DNA of 64,000 nt, taken from NCBI GenBank assembly GCA_964019135.1, contig OZ025263.1, positions 29,883,639 to 29,947,638 of the forward strand, in the 5' to 3' direction. The DNA comes from Arenicola marina. Lineage: Eukaryota; Annelida; Polychaeta; Arenicolidae. The notes beneath the pieces are model-generated. The model was not told where the DNA came from, searched no databases, and saw only the letters and a program-made list of their open reading frames with translations. The stretch's first letter is position 1. Every line of letters starts with the position of its first letter. This document shows positions 10,520 to 22,467 of the stretch, piece after piece. A program made the translations under genes and the position numbers.

Positions 10520-13500
10520 TGAAACCGGGAATAAATGATTCGAACCGGGTTTAAATGATTCACACCGGGAGTAAATGATTCAAACCGGGAATTAAATATT
10601 AAAACCGGGTTTAAATGATTCAAACCGGGAGTAAATGATTCAAACCGGGCGTAAATTATTCAAACCGGGAGTAAATGATTCAAGCCGGGCTTAAATGATC
10701 CAAACCGAGAATTAATGATTCAAACCGGGAATTACTTATTCAACCAGGAATTAATGATTCCAACCGGGAATTAAATATTTAAATCGGGAATAAATTATCA
10801 AACCGGGTTTAAATTATTCAAACTGGGTTTAAATTATTCAAACCGGGTTTAAATGATTCAAACCGGAAAATTAATATTAAAACCGGGAATAAATGATTCA
10901 AACCGGAAATAAATGATTCAAACCGGGTTTAAATGATTCAAACCGGGTTGAAATGATTCAAACCGGGTTTAAATAATTCAAAACGGGTTTAAATCATGCA
11001 AACCGGGAATTAAATATTCAAACCGGGAATAAATGATTCGAACCGGGTTTAAATGATTCACACCGGGAGTAAATGATTCAAACCGGGAATTAAATATTAA
11101 AACCGGGTTTAAATGATTCAAACCGGGAGTAAATGATTCAAACCGGGCGTAAATTATTCAAACCGGGAGTAAATGATTCAAGCCGGGCTTAAATGATCCA
11201 AACCGAGAATTAATGATTCAAACCGGGAATTACTTATTCAACCAGGAATTAATGATTCCAACCGGGAATTAAATATTTAAATCGGGAATAAATTATCAAA
11301 CCGGGTTTAAATTATTCAAACCGGGTTTAAATTATTCAAACCGGGTTTAAATGATTCAAACCGGAAATTAAATATTAAAACCGGGAATAAATGATTCAAA
11401 CCGGAAATAAATGATTCAAACCGGGTTGAAATGATTCAAACCGGGTTGAAATGATTCAAACCGGGTTTAAATAATTCAAACCGGGTTTAAATCATGCAAA
11501 CCGGGAATTAAATATTCAAACCGGGAATAAATGATTCAAACCGGGAATAAATGATTCAAACCGGGTTTAAATGATTCAAACCGGGAATAAATGATTCAAA
11601 CCGGGTTTAAATGATTCAAACCGGAAGTAAATGATTCAAACCGGGAATTAAATACTAAAACAGGGTTTAAATGATTCAAACCGGAAGTAAATGATTCAAA
11701 CCGGAAATTACTTATTTCGACCAGGAATTAATGATTCCAACCGGGAATTAATGATTCCAACCGGGAATTAATGATTCCAACCGGGAATTAAATATTTAAA
11801 TCGGGAATAAATTATTTAAACCGGGTTTAAATTATTCAAACCGGGTTTAAATGATTCAAACCGGGTTTAAATGTTTCAAACCGGGTTTAAATGTTTAAAA
11901 CCGGGATTAAATGATTCAAACATGGTCTAAATGATGCAAACTTGGTTTAAATGATTCAAACCGGGTTTAAATGATTCAAACCGGGAATAAATGATTCAAA
12001 CCGGGAATTAAATATTAAAACCGAGAATAAATGATTCAATCCGGGTTTAAATGATTCAAACCGGGTTTAAATAATTCAAACCGGGTTTAAATCATGCAAA
12101 CCGGGAATGAAATATTCAAACCGGGAATAAATGATTTAAACCGGGAATAAATGATTCAAACCGGGTTTAAATGATTCAAACCGGGTTTAAATGATTCAGC
12201 CCGAGTTTAAATAATTCAAACCGGGAATTAAATATTCAAACCGGGAATAAATGATTCAAACCGGGATTAAATGATTCAAACCGGGTTTAAATGATTCAAA
12301 CCGGGTTTAAATGATTCAACCCGAGTTTAAATAATTCAAACCGGGAATTAAATATTCAAACCGGGAATAAATGATTCAAACCGGGATTAAATGATTCAAA
12401 CAGGGAATAAATGATTCAAATCGGGTTTAAATGATTCAAATCGGGTTTAAACGATTCAAATCCGGTTTAAATGATTCAAATCGGGTTTAAATGATTCAAA
12501 CCGGGAATTAAATATTAAAACCGGGTTTAAATGATTCAAACCGGGAATTAAATCTTAAAACCGAGAATAAATTATTATTTAAACCAGGAATTAAATATTA
12601 AAACCGGGAATAAATGATTCAAACCGTGTTTCGATGATTCAAACCGGGTTTAAATGATTCAAACCTGGAATTAAATATTCAAACCGGGAAGAAATGATTC
12701 AAACCGGGTTTAAATGATTCAAACCGGGTTGAAATGATTCAAACCGGGTTTAAATAATTCAAACCGGGTTTAAATCATGCAAACCGGGAATTAAATATTC
12801 AAACCGGGAATAAATGATTCAAACCGGGTTTAAATGATTCAAACCGGGAATAAATGATTCAAACCGGGTTTAAATGATTCAAACCGGGAATAAATGATTC
12901 AAACCGGGTTTAAATGATTCAAACCGGAAGTAAACCGGAAATTACTTATTTCGACCAGGAATTAATGATTCCAACCGGGAATTAATGATTCCAACCGGGA
13001 ATAAATGATTCCAACCGGGAATTAAATATTTAAATCGGGAATAAATTATTTAAACTCGGGCTGAATCATTCAAACCGGGAATTAAATATTCAAACCGGGA
13101 ATAAATGATTCAAACCGGGATTAAATGATTCAAACCGGGTTTAAATGATTCAAACCGGGTTTAAATGATTCAACCCGAGTTTAAATAATTCAAACCGGGA
13201 ATTAAATATTCAAACCGGGAATAAATGATTCAAACCGGGATTAAATGATTCAAACAGGGAATAAATGATTCAAATCGGGTTTAAATGATTCAAATCGGGT
13301 TTAAATGATTCAAATCCGGTTTAAATGATTCAAATCGGGTTTAAATGATTCAAACCGGGAATTAAATATTAAAACCGGGTTTAAATGATTCAAACCGGGA
13401 ATTAAATCTTAAAACCGGGAATAAATTATTATTTAAACCAGGAATTAAATATTAAAACCGGGAATAAATGATTCAAACCGTGTTTCGATGATTCAAACCG

Positions 13501-15037
13501 GGTTTAAATGATTCAAACCTGGAATTAAATATTCAAACCGGGAAGAAATGATTCAAACCGGGTTTAAATGATTCAAACCGGGTTTAAATAATTCAAACCG
13601 GGTTTAAATCATGCAAACCGGGAATTAAATATTCAAACCGGGAATAAATGATTCAAACCGGGAATAAATGATTCAAACCGGGAATAAATGATTCAAACCG
13701 GGTTTAAATGATTCAAACCGGGAATAAATGACTCAAACCGGGTTTAAATGATTCAAACCGGAAGTGAATGATTCAAACCGGGAATTAAATACTAAAACAG
13801 GGTTTAAATGATTCAAACCGGGAGTAAATGATTCAAACCGGAAATTACTTATTTCGACCAGGAATTAATGATTCCAACCGGGAATTAATGATTCCAACCG
13901 GGAATAAATGATTCCAACCGGGAATTAAATATTTAAATCGGGAATAACTTATTTAAACCGGGTGTAAATTATTCAAACCGGGTTTAAATGATTCAAACCG
14001 GGTTTAAATGTTTCAAACCGGGTTTAAATGTTTAAAACCGGGATTAAATGATTCAAACATGGTTTAAATGATGCAAACTTTGTTTAAATGATTCAAACCG
14101 GGTTTAAATGATTCAAACCGGGAATAAATGATTCAAACCGAGAATAAATGATTCAATCCGGGTTTAAATGATTCAAACCGGGTTTAAATGATTCAAACCG
14201 GGTTTAAATCATGCAAACCGGGAATGAAATATTCAAACCGGGAATAAATTATTTAAACCGGGAATAAATGATTCAAACCGGGTTTAAATGATTCAAACCG
14301 GGTTTAAATGATTCAGCCCGAGTTTAAATAATTCAAACCGGGAATTAAATATTCAAACCGGGAATAAATGATTCAAACCGGGATTAAATGATTCAAACCG
14401 GGTTTAAATGATTCAAACCGGGTTTAAATGATTCAACCCGAGTTTAAATAATTCAAACCGGGAATTAAATATTCAAACCGGGAATAAATGATTCAAACCG
14501 GGATTAAATGATTCAAACAGGTAATAAATGATTCAAATCGGGTTTAAATGATTCAAATCGGGTTTAAATGATTCAAATCCGGTTTAAATGATTCAAATCG
14601 GGTTTAAATCATTCAAACCGGGTTTAAATGATTCAAACCGGGAATTAAATATTAAAACCGGGTTTAAATGATTCAAACCGGGAATTAAATCTTAAAACCG
14701 GGAATAAATTATTATTTAAACCAGGAATCAAATATTAAAACCGGGCATAAATGATTCAAACCGTGTTTCAATGATTCAAACCGGGTTTAAATGATTCAAA
14801 CCTGGAATTAAATGTTCAAACCGGGAATAAATGATTCAAGCCGGGAATAAATGATTCAAACCGGGAATAAATGATTCAAACCGGGTGTTAAATTATTTAA
14901 ACCGGGTTTAAATGGTTCAAACCTGGTCTAAATGGTTCAAACCGGGTTTAATTGATTCAAACAGGGAATAAATGATTCAAACCTGGTTTAAATGATTCAA
15001 ACCGGGTTTAAATGATTCAAACCGGGTTTAAATGATG
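10520..15037. repeat. 4.5 kb satellite of ~20-bp AT-rich units with higher-order duplication
   Basis: Over 200 head-to-tail units of about 20 bp. The commonest forms are CCGGGTTTAAATGATTCAAA and CCGGGAATAAATGATTCAAA; others carry AATTAAATATT or shorter spacers. AAACC-G-GGTTT inside the unit is a palindrome. Diagnostic variants recur at long distances. The block with TTCGAACCGGG/TTCACACCGGG at ~10540 repeats 498 bp on. AAACCGTGTTTCGATG occurs at 12621 and 13475, with a variant at 14758. The TTATTTCGACCAGG block occurs at about 11711, 12947 and 13850. The array therefore has nested higher-order repeats from unequal exchange or replication slippage. No ORF. It ends exactly where a LINE 3' tail begins. 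Confidence 0.95.
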
Positions 15038-15298
15038 CTTGATTTGATTTGATTTGATTGGGGCTTAACGGCACTTTCAGCCTGGAAGGCTATATCGTGC
15101 CATATTGGTTTAGGGTTATTCTAAATAACTCAAGAGTCAATATAAAAACCCTGAAAATCAATACATGTGATATGAATAAAACCATGAATGCAGTCTTTGT
15201 GGTATCGATTAATAGATTAATAAAACCCTGAGGATATCAAGTAATATCATTGAGCAGATCGTCATAAAACCATGAAAGTGAAGAAAGGTGAAACGATA
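15038..15298 (-). mobile_element. LINE 3'-end fragment (5'-truncated copy, ~260 bp)
   Basis: On the minus strand this is the last ~240 bases of the same LINE family that follows, ending in AATCA repeats (seen on the plus strand as TTGATTTGATTTGATTGGGG). It contains no coding sequence. It sits directly against the 3' tail of the larger LINE copy at 15299, so on the minus strand the order is large copy, tail, small copy, tail, then satellite. Both copies share the signature GGCTTAACGGCACTTTCAGC. Confidence 0.8.
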
Positions 15299-17535
15299 AT
15301 TGATTTGATTTGATTTGATTGGGGCTTAACGGCACTTTCAGCCTGGAAGGCTATATCGTGCCATATTGGTTTAGGGTTATTCTAAATAACTCAAGAGTCA
15401 ATATTAAAACCCTGAAAATCAATACATGTGATATGAATAAAACCATGAATGCAGTCTTTGTGGAATCGATCCATAGATCAATAAAACCCTGAGGATATCA
15501 AGTAATATAATTGAGCAGATCGTCATAAAACCATGAAAGTGAAGAATGGTGAAACGATAAAGACAACAAATTGTCAGAATATAAAACCATGAGTTGGTTT
15601 TTAAAACCAAGCTTTTGAGATTAATAATTACAGCAAAATGCACTGTTTGGCAGTAAACGTTGAATATATCATATGCATTTGACTAGATTTATTGTAGATA
15701 AATGATCTAAAATCTTTTGCACTGTTTGGCTGTAAACGTTGACTAGATATATCATATGCACTTGACTAGATTTATTGCAGATAAATAATCTAAAATCCTT
15801 TGCTGTGGTATATTATTAAATAGTTCTTTCATAGTTTCTGCCCTGTAATATTGATCCCTTGTCTGTTGAAAGTCAACACACCTCAACAGAATGTGTTCCC
15901 CAGTCAGGGGTACCTGACAGGGAACACATTCGGGAGGTGGTTCTCCTTTGAGGACATAGCAATGGGTAAGGTACGTATGTCCAATTCGGAGTCTCTGAAT
16001 GACAACGTCCCTCCGCCTACCGCGGATTCTTGGCCGTTTGGTACCCACAGTAGGCTGAAGCCGTTGCAATTTGTTGGAGGATTGCTCGTCCCAGGACGAC
16101 TGCCAATTTTTAGTAATTTCATGTTGGATGTACGGCTTCAAGTCCGAGTATGGAAACTGGACTGGAAGGACGTCGCCATTCAGAGCCTCTTTGGCGGCAG
16201 TGTCTGCTAGACTGTTGCCCTCTATGCCTATATGGCTAGGGATCCAGCAGAACACTACCGCCTTTCCATTGCATATTAAATCATGACATTTTATGAGTAT
16301 ATCTTGTATTAAGGGACTTTCATATTTCTGATATTTGATGGCTTGTATACAGGATAATGAATCTGAATAGATGATAAATTTATCATCTAGTGATTTTTCT
16401 ATATATTCAAGTGCCATCAGTAGAGCTATTGCTTCTGCGGTGTATATAGAACATTGGTCTGGGAGGCGGTTGCTGCACTGGTGTTCACCAGCCACCGCTG
16501 CAGCGGCCACCCTTTGGAAGTCTTTTGAGCCATCGGTATACATAGAGAAATGGTTGGGGTGTTGATTGTGAATAGTATGTTTAAGTTCTATAAATTGTGA
16601 TGGGTCTGTGTCAGATTTGTTGTAAGTTGCTACTTCTAACAGAACTTTTGGAGATTCCATTTCCCATGGTGGGATTTCTGGAAGATGCCAGGTTCGTATA
16701 TCGTTGAAATTGATATTGTATCTTGTCAAAAGGTTATTGACTAGAATTCCAAAGGTGGGTATTGTCTTTGGTTTGTTTTCAAATAGTGTTGTAAACTTTG
16801 GATGGAATACGTCTTCAAAGGTAGGATTATTGGGATTTGTTCTGAGCTTAAGTGCGTATTGTAGTGCTAATTTATCTCTACGGTAGTATAGAGATGGCTC
16901 AGCAGACTCCACGTACAGGCTTTCCGCAGGAGATGTGCGGAAAGCTCCCAGACATAAACGAAGTGCTTGGTTGTGCACAGGGTCCAGCATCTGCAAATAT
17001 GATTTGCGTGCTGATCCGTAAATCATCGCCCTATAATCCAGCCGTGACCGTATCAGGGCTCTGTAGATATTTAATAATGTCTCTCTTTCTGTTCCCCATT
17101 CTGTATTAGAGAGCACTTGAATTATATTAAGTGCTGTGGTAAATTTCTGTTTTAATTGTTTGATATGGGGTATAAAAGTCAGTTTTTTATCGAATAAAAG
17201 GCCGAGAAATTCATTTTATATTCAGGTTCCGGATGGAGTTTCCGGAGTTGACACAAGTGCATACACACTGTTTTAGTTTTTGAAAATTTAAATCCATTCT
17301 CATCGCACCATTGTTGTTACTTATTGAGGTTCATTTGTAGTTGCCTTTCTATTGTGTGCATATGTTTGGACCTGAAACAGGCCAAAAAATCATCAACAAA
17401 TAGAAGGATCTATGTTATTAATGAGACATTTTATGATGCTGTTGATTTTAATACTAAAAAGGGTTACAGATAGAATACTGCCTTGGGGAACCCCCATCTC
17501 CTGATCGTATACTTCGGAGAGGGTGAAGGAACTGG
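15299..17535 (-). mobile_element. LINE (I-group-like, RT + RNase H), 5'-truncated copy 1
   Basis: A minus-strand non-LTR retrotransposon ~2.2 kb long. From its 5' side: broken RT pieces (about 17535-17120) showing GVPQGSILSVTLF and the active-site LFVDDFLACF; then an open frame (15752-17116) with the RT C-terminal part, an RNase H domain and a terminal cysteine/histidine cluster; then a 3' UTR with an internal ~80-bp tandem duplication; then an AATCA repeat tail. The 5' boundary, within about 17518-17550, abuts a decayed PHD-finger gene. RNase H after RT places it near the I/Nimb/R1-type clades. No clear target duplication was found for this copy. Confidence 0.85.
15752..17116 (-). CDS. LINE ORF2 C-terminal part: RT connection region and RNase H
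   Basis: 454 codons, open to the family's normal stop. The first ~140 residues are the post-catalytic RT region typical of LINEs (NIYRALIRSRLDY, QALRLCLGAFRTSP). The RNase H fold follows with all expected acidic/His positions visible: YTDGSK (Asp), AEAIALLMALEY (Glu), YSDSLSCIQAI (Asp) and WIPSHIGIEGNSLAD (His, Asp). The tail CVPCQVPLTGEHILLRC is a small zinc-binding-like cluster. RNase H looks intact, but the RT upstream is frameshifted, so the copy cannot be autonomous. The first ATG is not a true start; the frame begins inside ORF2. Confidence 0.85.
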   Translation of the reverse strand: MLSNTEWGTERETLLNIYRALIRSRLDYRAMIYGSARKSYLQMLDPVHNQALRLCLGAFRTSPAESLYVESAEPSLYYRRDKLALQYALKLRTNPNNPTFEDVFHPKFTTLFENKPKTIPTFGILVNNLLTRYNINFNDIRTWHLPEIPPWEMESPKVLLEVATYNKSDTDPSQFIELKHTIHNQHPNHFSMYTDGSKDFQRVAAAAVAGEHQCSNRLPDQCSIYTAEAIALLMALEYIEKSLDDKFIIYSDSLSCIQAIKYQKYESPLIQDILIKCHDLICNGKAVVFCWIPSHIGIEGNSLADTAAKEALNGDVLPVQFPYSDLKPYIQHEITKNWQSSWDEQSSNKLQRLQPTVGTKRPRIRGRRRDVVIQRLRIGHTYLTHCYVLKGEPPPECVPCQVPLTGEHILLRCVDFQQTRDQYYRAETMKELFNNIPQQRILDYLSAINLVKCI

Positions 17536-18774
17536 TAGAAGTTGCAGTCTATTTGCTTAAATCTGATCACGTGTCAGTAGTTCTGCAGAATATCCTCGCC
17601 ATGCTGTGCCCAATATTCAGCGATTTCACTCGTGGCAGCAGAAAGACGGTGGACGCCAATACTGTCGCCGCTAAATTGTTTCAGATGTTGTCTGGGAACG
17701 AAGATTTCACTAGAGTGACTGACACCCTCTTTCCTGGTGAGACCTATACTGCCGCCCACAGGCAAATAATCAGCAGGATCGTGTTCCGCCTCTGGAATGA
17801 CTTGTGTTCCAAACAGGTGTTGCAAGTTAAGCAGGACCAGGAGGCTAAATAAGCTGAGGTAGGGGGCGTCGCTGAGGAGATCCTCAGTACGGCCATGACT
17901 GGGAAAATCCGTTATCTAGCTGGGGCCTGCATCCATACACTGAGGGAACATTTAAAGGGCGCCATTGAGCGCAAGATAACAGCCTCTGCTTCTGGCGCAT
18001 CACTGCGTGTTTTGCGTTCCCAATATAAAATGGTCTGTGGTTTGAGAATTAGGGAAGCCGTTGCGAGAGAAACAACTCAATACCCGCAGAGTTTGGCCGA
18101 AGTAGACGCTAAACAAGGACAAAGTCGGGGCTTGACTCACGTCAGGGACAGTCTCTTTCCCTTTTTCTGCTCTTTGTTTTGCAAATTACAAGCCATCCAG
18201 ACTGTTGCCCATATGAATTTGCATTTGGACAACATGCTTCAACATACTACTACCCAGTTGCAGTATGACGTAACATTAATTAATATGTGGTTTGATGTAT
18301 TTCTTGACGAAAGTCTGGATGAAGCAGAAAGCGACCTTCACATGTCTATGTTTAGCGACCTCTATGACTTTGTTTGTCAACACTTTGCCAAGATACATTT
18401 GGTGGAGGTGACACACAAATTCAAGAAGGAATTGCCCAGGAAAAAAAACAAGCCCTAAGACCTGGGTTACCTACTGCTAACAAACGTACATGTCAGAGGC
18501 AGGAAGTTGAGAGTGAGGGTGGAAGTGTAACGGATCTGTATCCATGTGGTGTTTGTCCTGCACCGATGCGCCCACTGATGTCGGTGACAACAGTATTGGG
18601 TGCGATGGATGCGAGCGTTGGTACCATTATAGGTGCGTAGGGATTGCCGGGACAGAAGCCTTCCTCACACAAGCCACCTCTACATGGTATTGCTCTGTGT
18701 GTTCAGCACCTGCTCTTCCGGAGCAAGGAAGGGGAAAGGGAAAAGGGAAGGGGAAAGGAAAGGGAAGAAAGTAG
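17535..18774 (+). pseudogene. Decayed PHD-finger protein gene, interrupted at its 5' side by the LINE
   Basis: From about 17523 one frame runs to 18458 with a single TAA at 17850-17852: helical-looking segments before it, and RYLAGACIHTLREHLKG and long helical segments after it. Beyond a run of eight A (about 18440) the sequence shifts frame, and again near 18565, inside a PHD finger. The PHD pattern is clear: PCGVC, then GCDGCERWYHYRC and WYCSVC (C4HC3), followed by a basic Gly-Lys repeat of about 10 residues and a stop at 18772. PHD fingers read histone tails in host proteins and are also found in transposon-encoded proteins. Which applies here is not clear, and the N-terminal family is not recognised. 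The LINE 5' end sits at the start of the visible frame, so the 5' half is missing or displaced. Confidence 0.6.
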
Positions 18775-18779
18775 TGGCG

Positions 18780-19640
18780 AAAACTATTTTGTCATTATGC
18801 GCAATGCGCCTTCATGAGCACATTATATTTATATTGTAATTAACTAGAACACTCGCAACTATTGTAATGTTGACCAGTATGGAGTATTGACGTTTTTCTA
18901 TGATCTGTGTCACTGACTGTGAAGGGTAGGACAGACCGTGGGACATCAGAAAGTGTATGCAAATGTTGTGCGATGGGGACAGTCTCACCCATTTTTGGCA
19001 GGGCCCCACCGGACTGTATATATTTGTGATGGCCCCACCAGTCTGCATATGTGTTGTGATTTCACTACCAGTGTGCAGTGATAGTGATAGTGATAGCTTT
19101 GGTGTGTTGTCATACCCCCATCATGGTGTATATAAAACTATTATGATGGTCCGACCAGTTTGCATATGTGATGCCACACCCTAAGGAGGCTGTATGTTTT
19201 GTGATGGTCCTTCCAGACTGCATAGATGTTTTGCTATGACCCACCATTCTGTATATGCTTTGCGATGGTCCGAGCAATATGAGTATGTGATCCCATATAG
19301 ACCCACCAATATCTGTTTTATGATGACCCCACCATTCAGTATATATAGGTGTTGTGCTTTTACCACCAGTGTGTCGATTCTGTGCTGGTCCCACCAATCT
19401 GAACAAATGCATGCTTTCTTATATATATACACCCATTAATGTGTAGGTTTTGCGATTATCCGACCAATATGCAGATCAGTGTTGCTATATGGTCCCATCA
19501 TTCTGTACATGATTTGTGTTTTTCGCAAGAGTCTGCATATATGCATATTTTTTGCCCCCTTAACCGTTCACTAGAACAGTGGATGCGTGATACACCCTGT
19601 GGTAGCGTTCAGAGGTATCTCGAAAAGTAATGAACTGCAG
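18780..19640. repeat. Degenerate ~30-bp tandem repeat (GATGGTCCCACCANTCTGNATATG type)
   Basis: From about 18985 to 19520 variants of GATGGTCC-ACCAG-CTGCATATG recur every 25-60 bases (for example GATGGCCCCACCAGTCTGCA, GATGGTCCGACCAGTTTGCA, GATGACCCCACCATTCAGTA). The copies are strongly diverged. A GATAGT triplet (AGTGATAGTGATAGTGATAG) lies at 19077. Short ORFs here are by-products of the repeat. Confidence 0.6.
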
Positions 19641-20693
19641 AAAGGCTAGAATTTTTTTCAGGCAAGCACCCTAATTTGTTGTAATGGGTCCCTCTTTTTG
19701 TTTACTTTTACCCCTACTTCTGTGTGCCAATGACAAGCCTGTCATTGAGAGAAGTGCCATTATATAACATCCGAATTGCAATGGCGTACATTGCATTGGA
19801 TTGTCAGTACCGGTACCGTTACATGGTGTACAGATATGTGGTGATCAATATGATCAATGAATTATTTAGTAGATGAGGTGAATCTTTATAAGAGTATGCC
19901 TATGCACACAACTTTTGTTTGATAATGCAATTGTTTTGTATCGTTATTCGCAGTATAAGGAAAAAAGTAGATTGTTCTGTACATGATGCTGCCAATGTAA
20001 TATATGTAACATTTACTGCCAAGCATTGAGCATTGGTTGTATTCGCAATGTAAAAATTGCAGAAAATATTTTTGTTGCGAGCCCTAGCTATGGTGCAATG
20101 TTTTGGTCACTTGATATGTCACAATGTGCAATGTAAAGAAAGCAGATCTAGACAGCCATTGTACTGGCCATGTATTTTGTACCTGTCATGCAATGCAATG
20201 CTCAACTGTGTTGCCATTGTTATGAAGATGTATTGTGTCATTGGCTATGATAACTACTTGTTATATTCGATCGTCATGTTTGCAATAAAAGTCGCAATTA
20301 TATGATATATATAATATTTCCTGGCCTTTTCCTCGGCTCAGTAATTGCTTACCATCTGCAAAAATATCAGCGACAAAAAAATGGGTGGGGGTGGCGGGGC
20401 ATTTCCGCATGTGACACCGGCAAGAGGATACTTGTGCAACCAAACGTAACAATTTGTAAGTACTATGACAGCAAATACGCTTATATAGAAATATATTACC
20501 CCGCACAGTGTTTTTTGTTGAACAACGTATTATTAATATAAATAAAATTGACGAAGTCCGATATGGGGAAGTAGCTAGTCCTTCCCCAACATTTTCAATT
20601 CATTGTTCAGATATGACAGGAGCGCATCAAGGGGATATCCCAAATATAATGACTTAAAACATGAAAAGGGGTGCACCGCGGTGGGGCGGAGTG
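19641..20693. other. Gene-less AT-rich interval
   Basis: No convincing coding frame. An AATAAA at 20283-20288 follows a T/G-rich stretch and could have served the PHD-finger gene. A GGTACCGGTACCG-like word lies at 19808. Otherwise nothing recognised. Confidence 0.3.
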
Positions 20694-22467
20694 GGTTGAT
20701 TTGATTTGATTGGGGCTTAACGGCACTTTCAGCCTGGAAGGCTATATCGTGCCATACTGGTCAATATTAGTCAATATTAAAACCCTGAAAATCAATACAT
20801 GTGATATGAATAAAACCATGAATGCAGTCTTTGTGGAATCGATTAATAGTTTAATAAAACCCTGAAGATATCCAGTAAAATGATTGAGTAGATTGTCATA
20901 AAACCATGAAAGTGAAGAATGGCGAAACGGTAAAGTCAAAAATTGTCAGAATATAAAACCATGAGTTGGTTTTTAAAACCAAGCTTTTGAGATTAATAAT
21001 TACAGCAAAATGCACTGTTTGGCAGCAAACGTTGAATATATCATATGCATTGGACTAGATTTATTGTAGATAAATGATCTAAAATCTTTTGCACTGTTTG
21101 GCTGTAAACGTTGACTAGATATCATATGCATTTGACTAGATTTATTGCAGATAAATAATCTAAAATCTTTTGCTGTGGTATATTATTAAATAGTTCTTTC
21201 ATAGTTTCTACTCTGTAATATTGATCCCTTGTTTGTTGAAAGTCAACACACCTCAACAGACTGTGCTCCACAGTCAGGGGTTCATGACAGGGAACACACT
21301 CGGGAGGTGGTTCTCCTTTGAGGAGATAGCAATGGGTAAGGTACGTATGTCCAATTCGGAGTCTTTGAATGACAACGTCCCTCCGCCTACCGCGGATTCT
21401 TGGCCGTTTGGTACCCACAGTAGGCTGAAGCCGTTGCAATTTGTTGGAGGATTGCTCGTCCCAGGACGACTGCCAATTTTTAGTAATTTTATGTTGGATG
21501 TACGGCGTGAAGTCCGAGTATGGAAACTGGACTGGAAGGACGTCGTCATTTAGAGCTTCTTTGGCGGCAGCGTCTGCTAGACTGTTGCCCTCTATGCCTA
21601 TGTGGCTAGGGATCTAGCAGAACACTACCGCCTTTCCATTGCATATTAAATCATGACATTTTATAAGTATATCTTGTATTAAGGGATTTTCATATTTCCG
21701 ATATTTTATGGCTTGTATACAGGATAATGAATCTGAGTATATGGTAAAGTTGTCATGAAGTGATTGTTCTACATATTCAAGTGCCATCATTAGAGCCACC
21801 GCTTCCGCGGTGTATATCGAGCATTGGTCTGGGAGGCGGTTGCTGCACTGGTGTTCACCAGCCACAGCTGCAGCGCCCACCCTGTGGGAGTCTTTTGAGC
21901 CATCGGTATATATAGAGAAATGGTTCGGGTGTTGATTGTGAATATTATGTTTAAGTTCTATAAATTGTGATGGGTCTGTGTCAGATTTGTTGTAAGTTGT
22001 TAGTTCTAACTTTTAGTTAGAACTTTTGGAGATTCCATTTCCCATGGTGGGATTTCTGGGAGGTGCCAGGTTCGTATATCGTTGAAATTGATATTGTATC
22101 TTGTCAAAAGGTTATTGACTCGAATTCCAAAGGTGGGTATTGTCTTTGGTTTGTTTTCAAATAGTGTTGTAAACTTTGGGTGGAATAAGTCTTCAAAGGT
22201 AGGATTATTGGGATTCGTTTTGAGCTTAAGTGCGTATTGTAGTGCTAATTTATCTCTACGGTAGTATAGAGATGGCTCAGCTGACTCCACGTACAGGCTT
22301 TCCGCAGGAGATGTGCGGAAAGCTCCCAGACATAAACGAAGTGCTTGGTTGTGCACAGGGTCCAGCATCTGCAAATATGATTTGCGTGCTGATCCGTAAA
22401 TCATCGACCCATAATCCAGCCGTGACCGTATCAGGGCTCTGTAGATATTTAATAACGTCTCTCTTTC
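20694..22467 (-). mobile_element. LINE copy 2 (same family), 5'-truncated and frameshifted
   Basis: Same 3' tail (AATCA repeats), 3' UTR and RNase H/RT C-terminal coding region as copy 1, with small deletions in the 3' UTR. The coding region is broken: one frame covers 21122-21439 (zinc-cluster end), another 21614-21880 (RNase H core; GIEGNSLAD region disrupted by an in-frame stop near 21612), another from about 22006 upward (RT C-terminal part). A short duplication (AACTTTTAGTTAGAACTTTT) near 22010 breaks the frame. The 5' truncation is at about 22467, much closer to the RNase H than in copy 1. Confidence 0.85.

Noticed and set aside
10520..15037. CRISPR-like array
   Set aside because: Units are contiguous with no unique spacers, and the genome is clearly eukaryotic; it is a satellite.
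10520..15037. AP-1 sites (TGATTCA) in each satellite unit
   Set aside because: The central base pair does not fit the TGA(C/G)TCA consensus; no evidence of regulatory use.
15851..17109. Plus-strand frames opposite the LINE
   Set aside because: Shadows of the RNase H/RT frame; they recur in copies 2 and 3 only because the DNA is the same.
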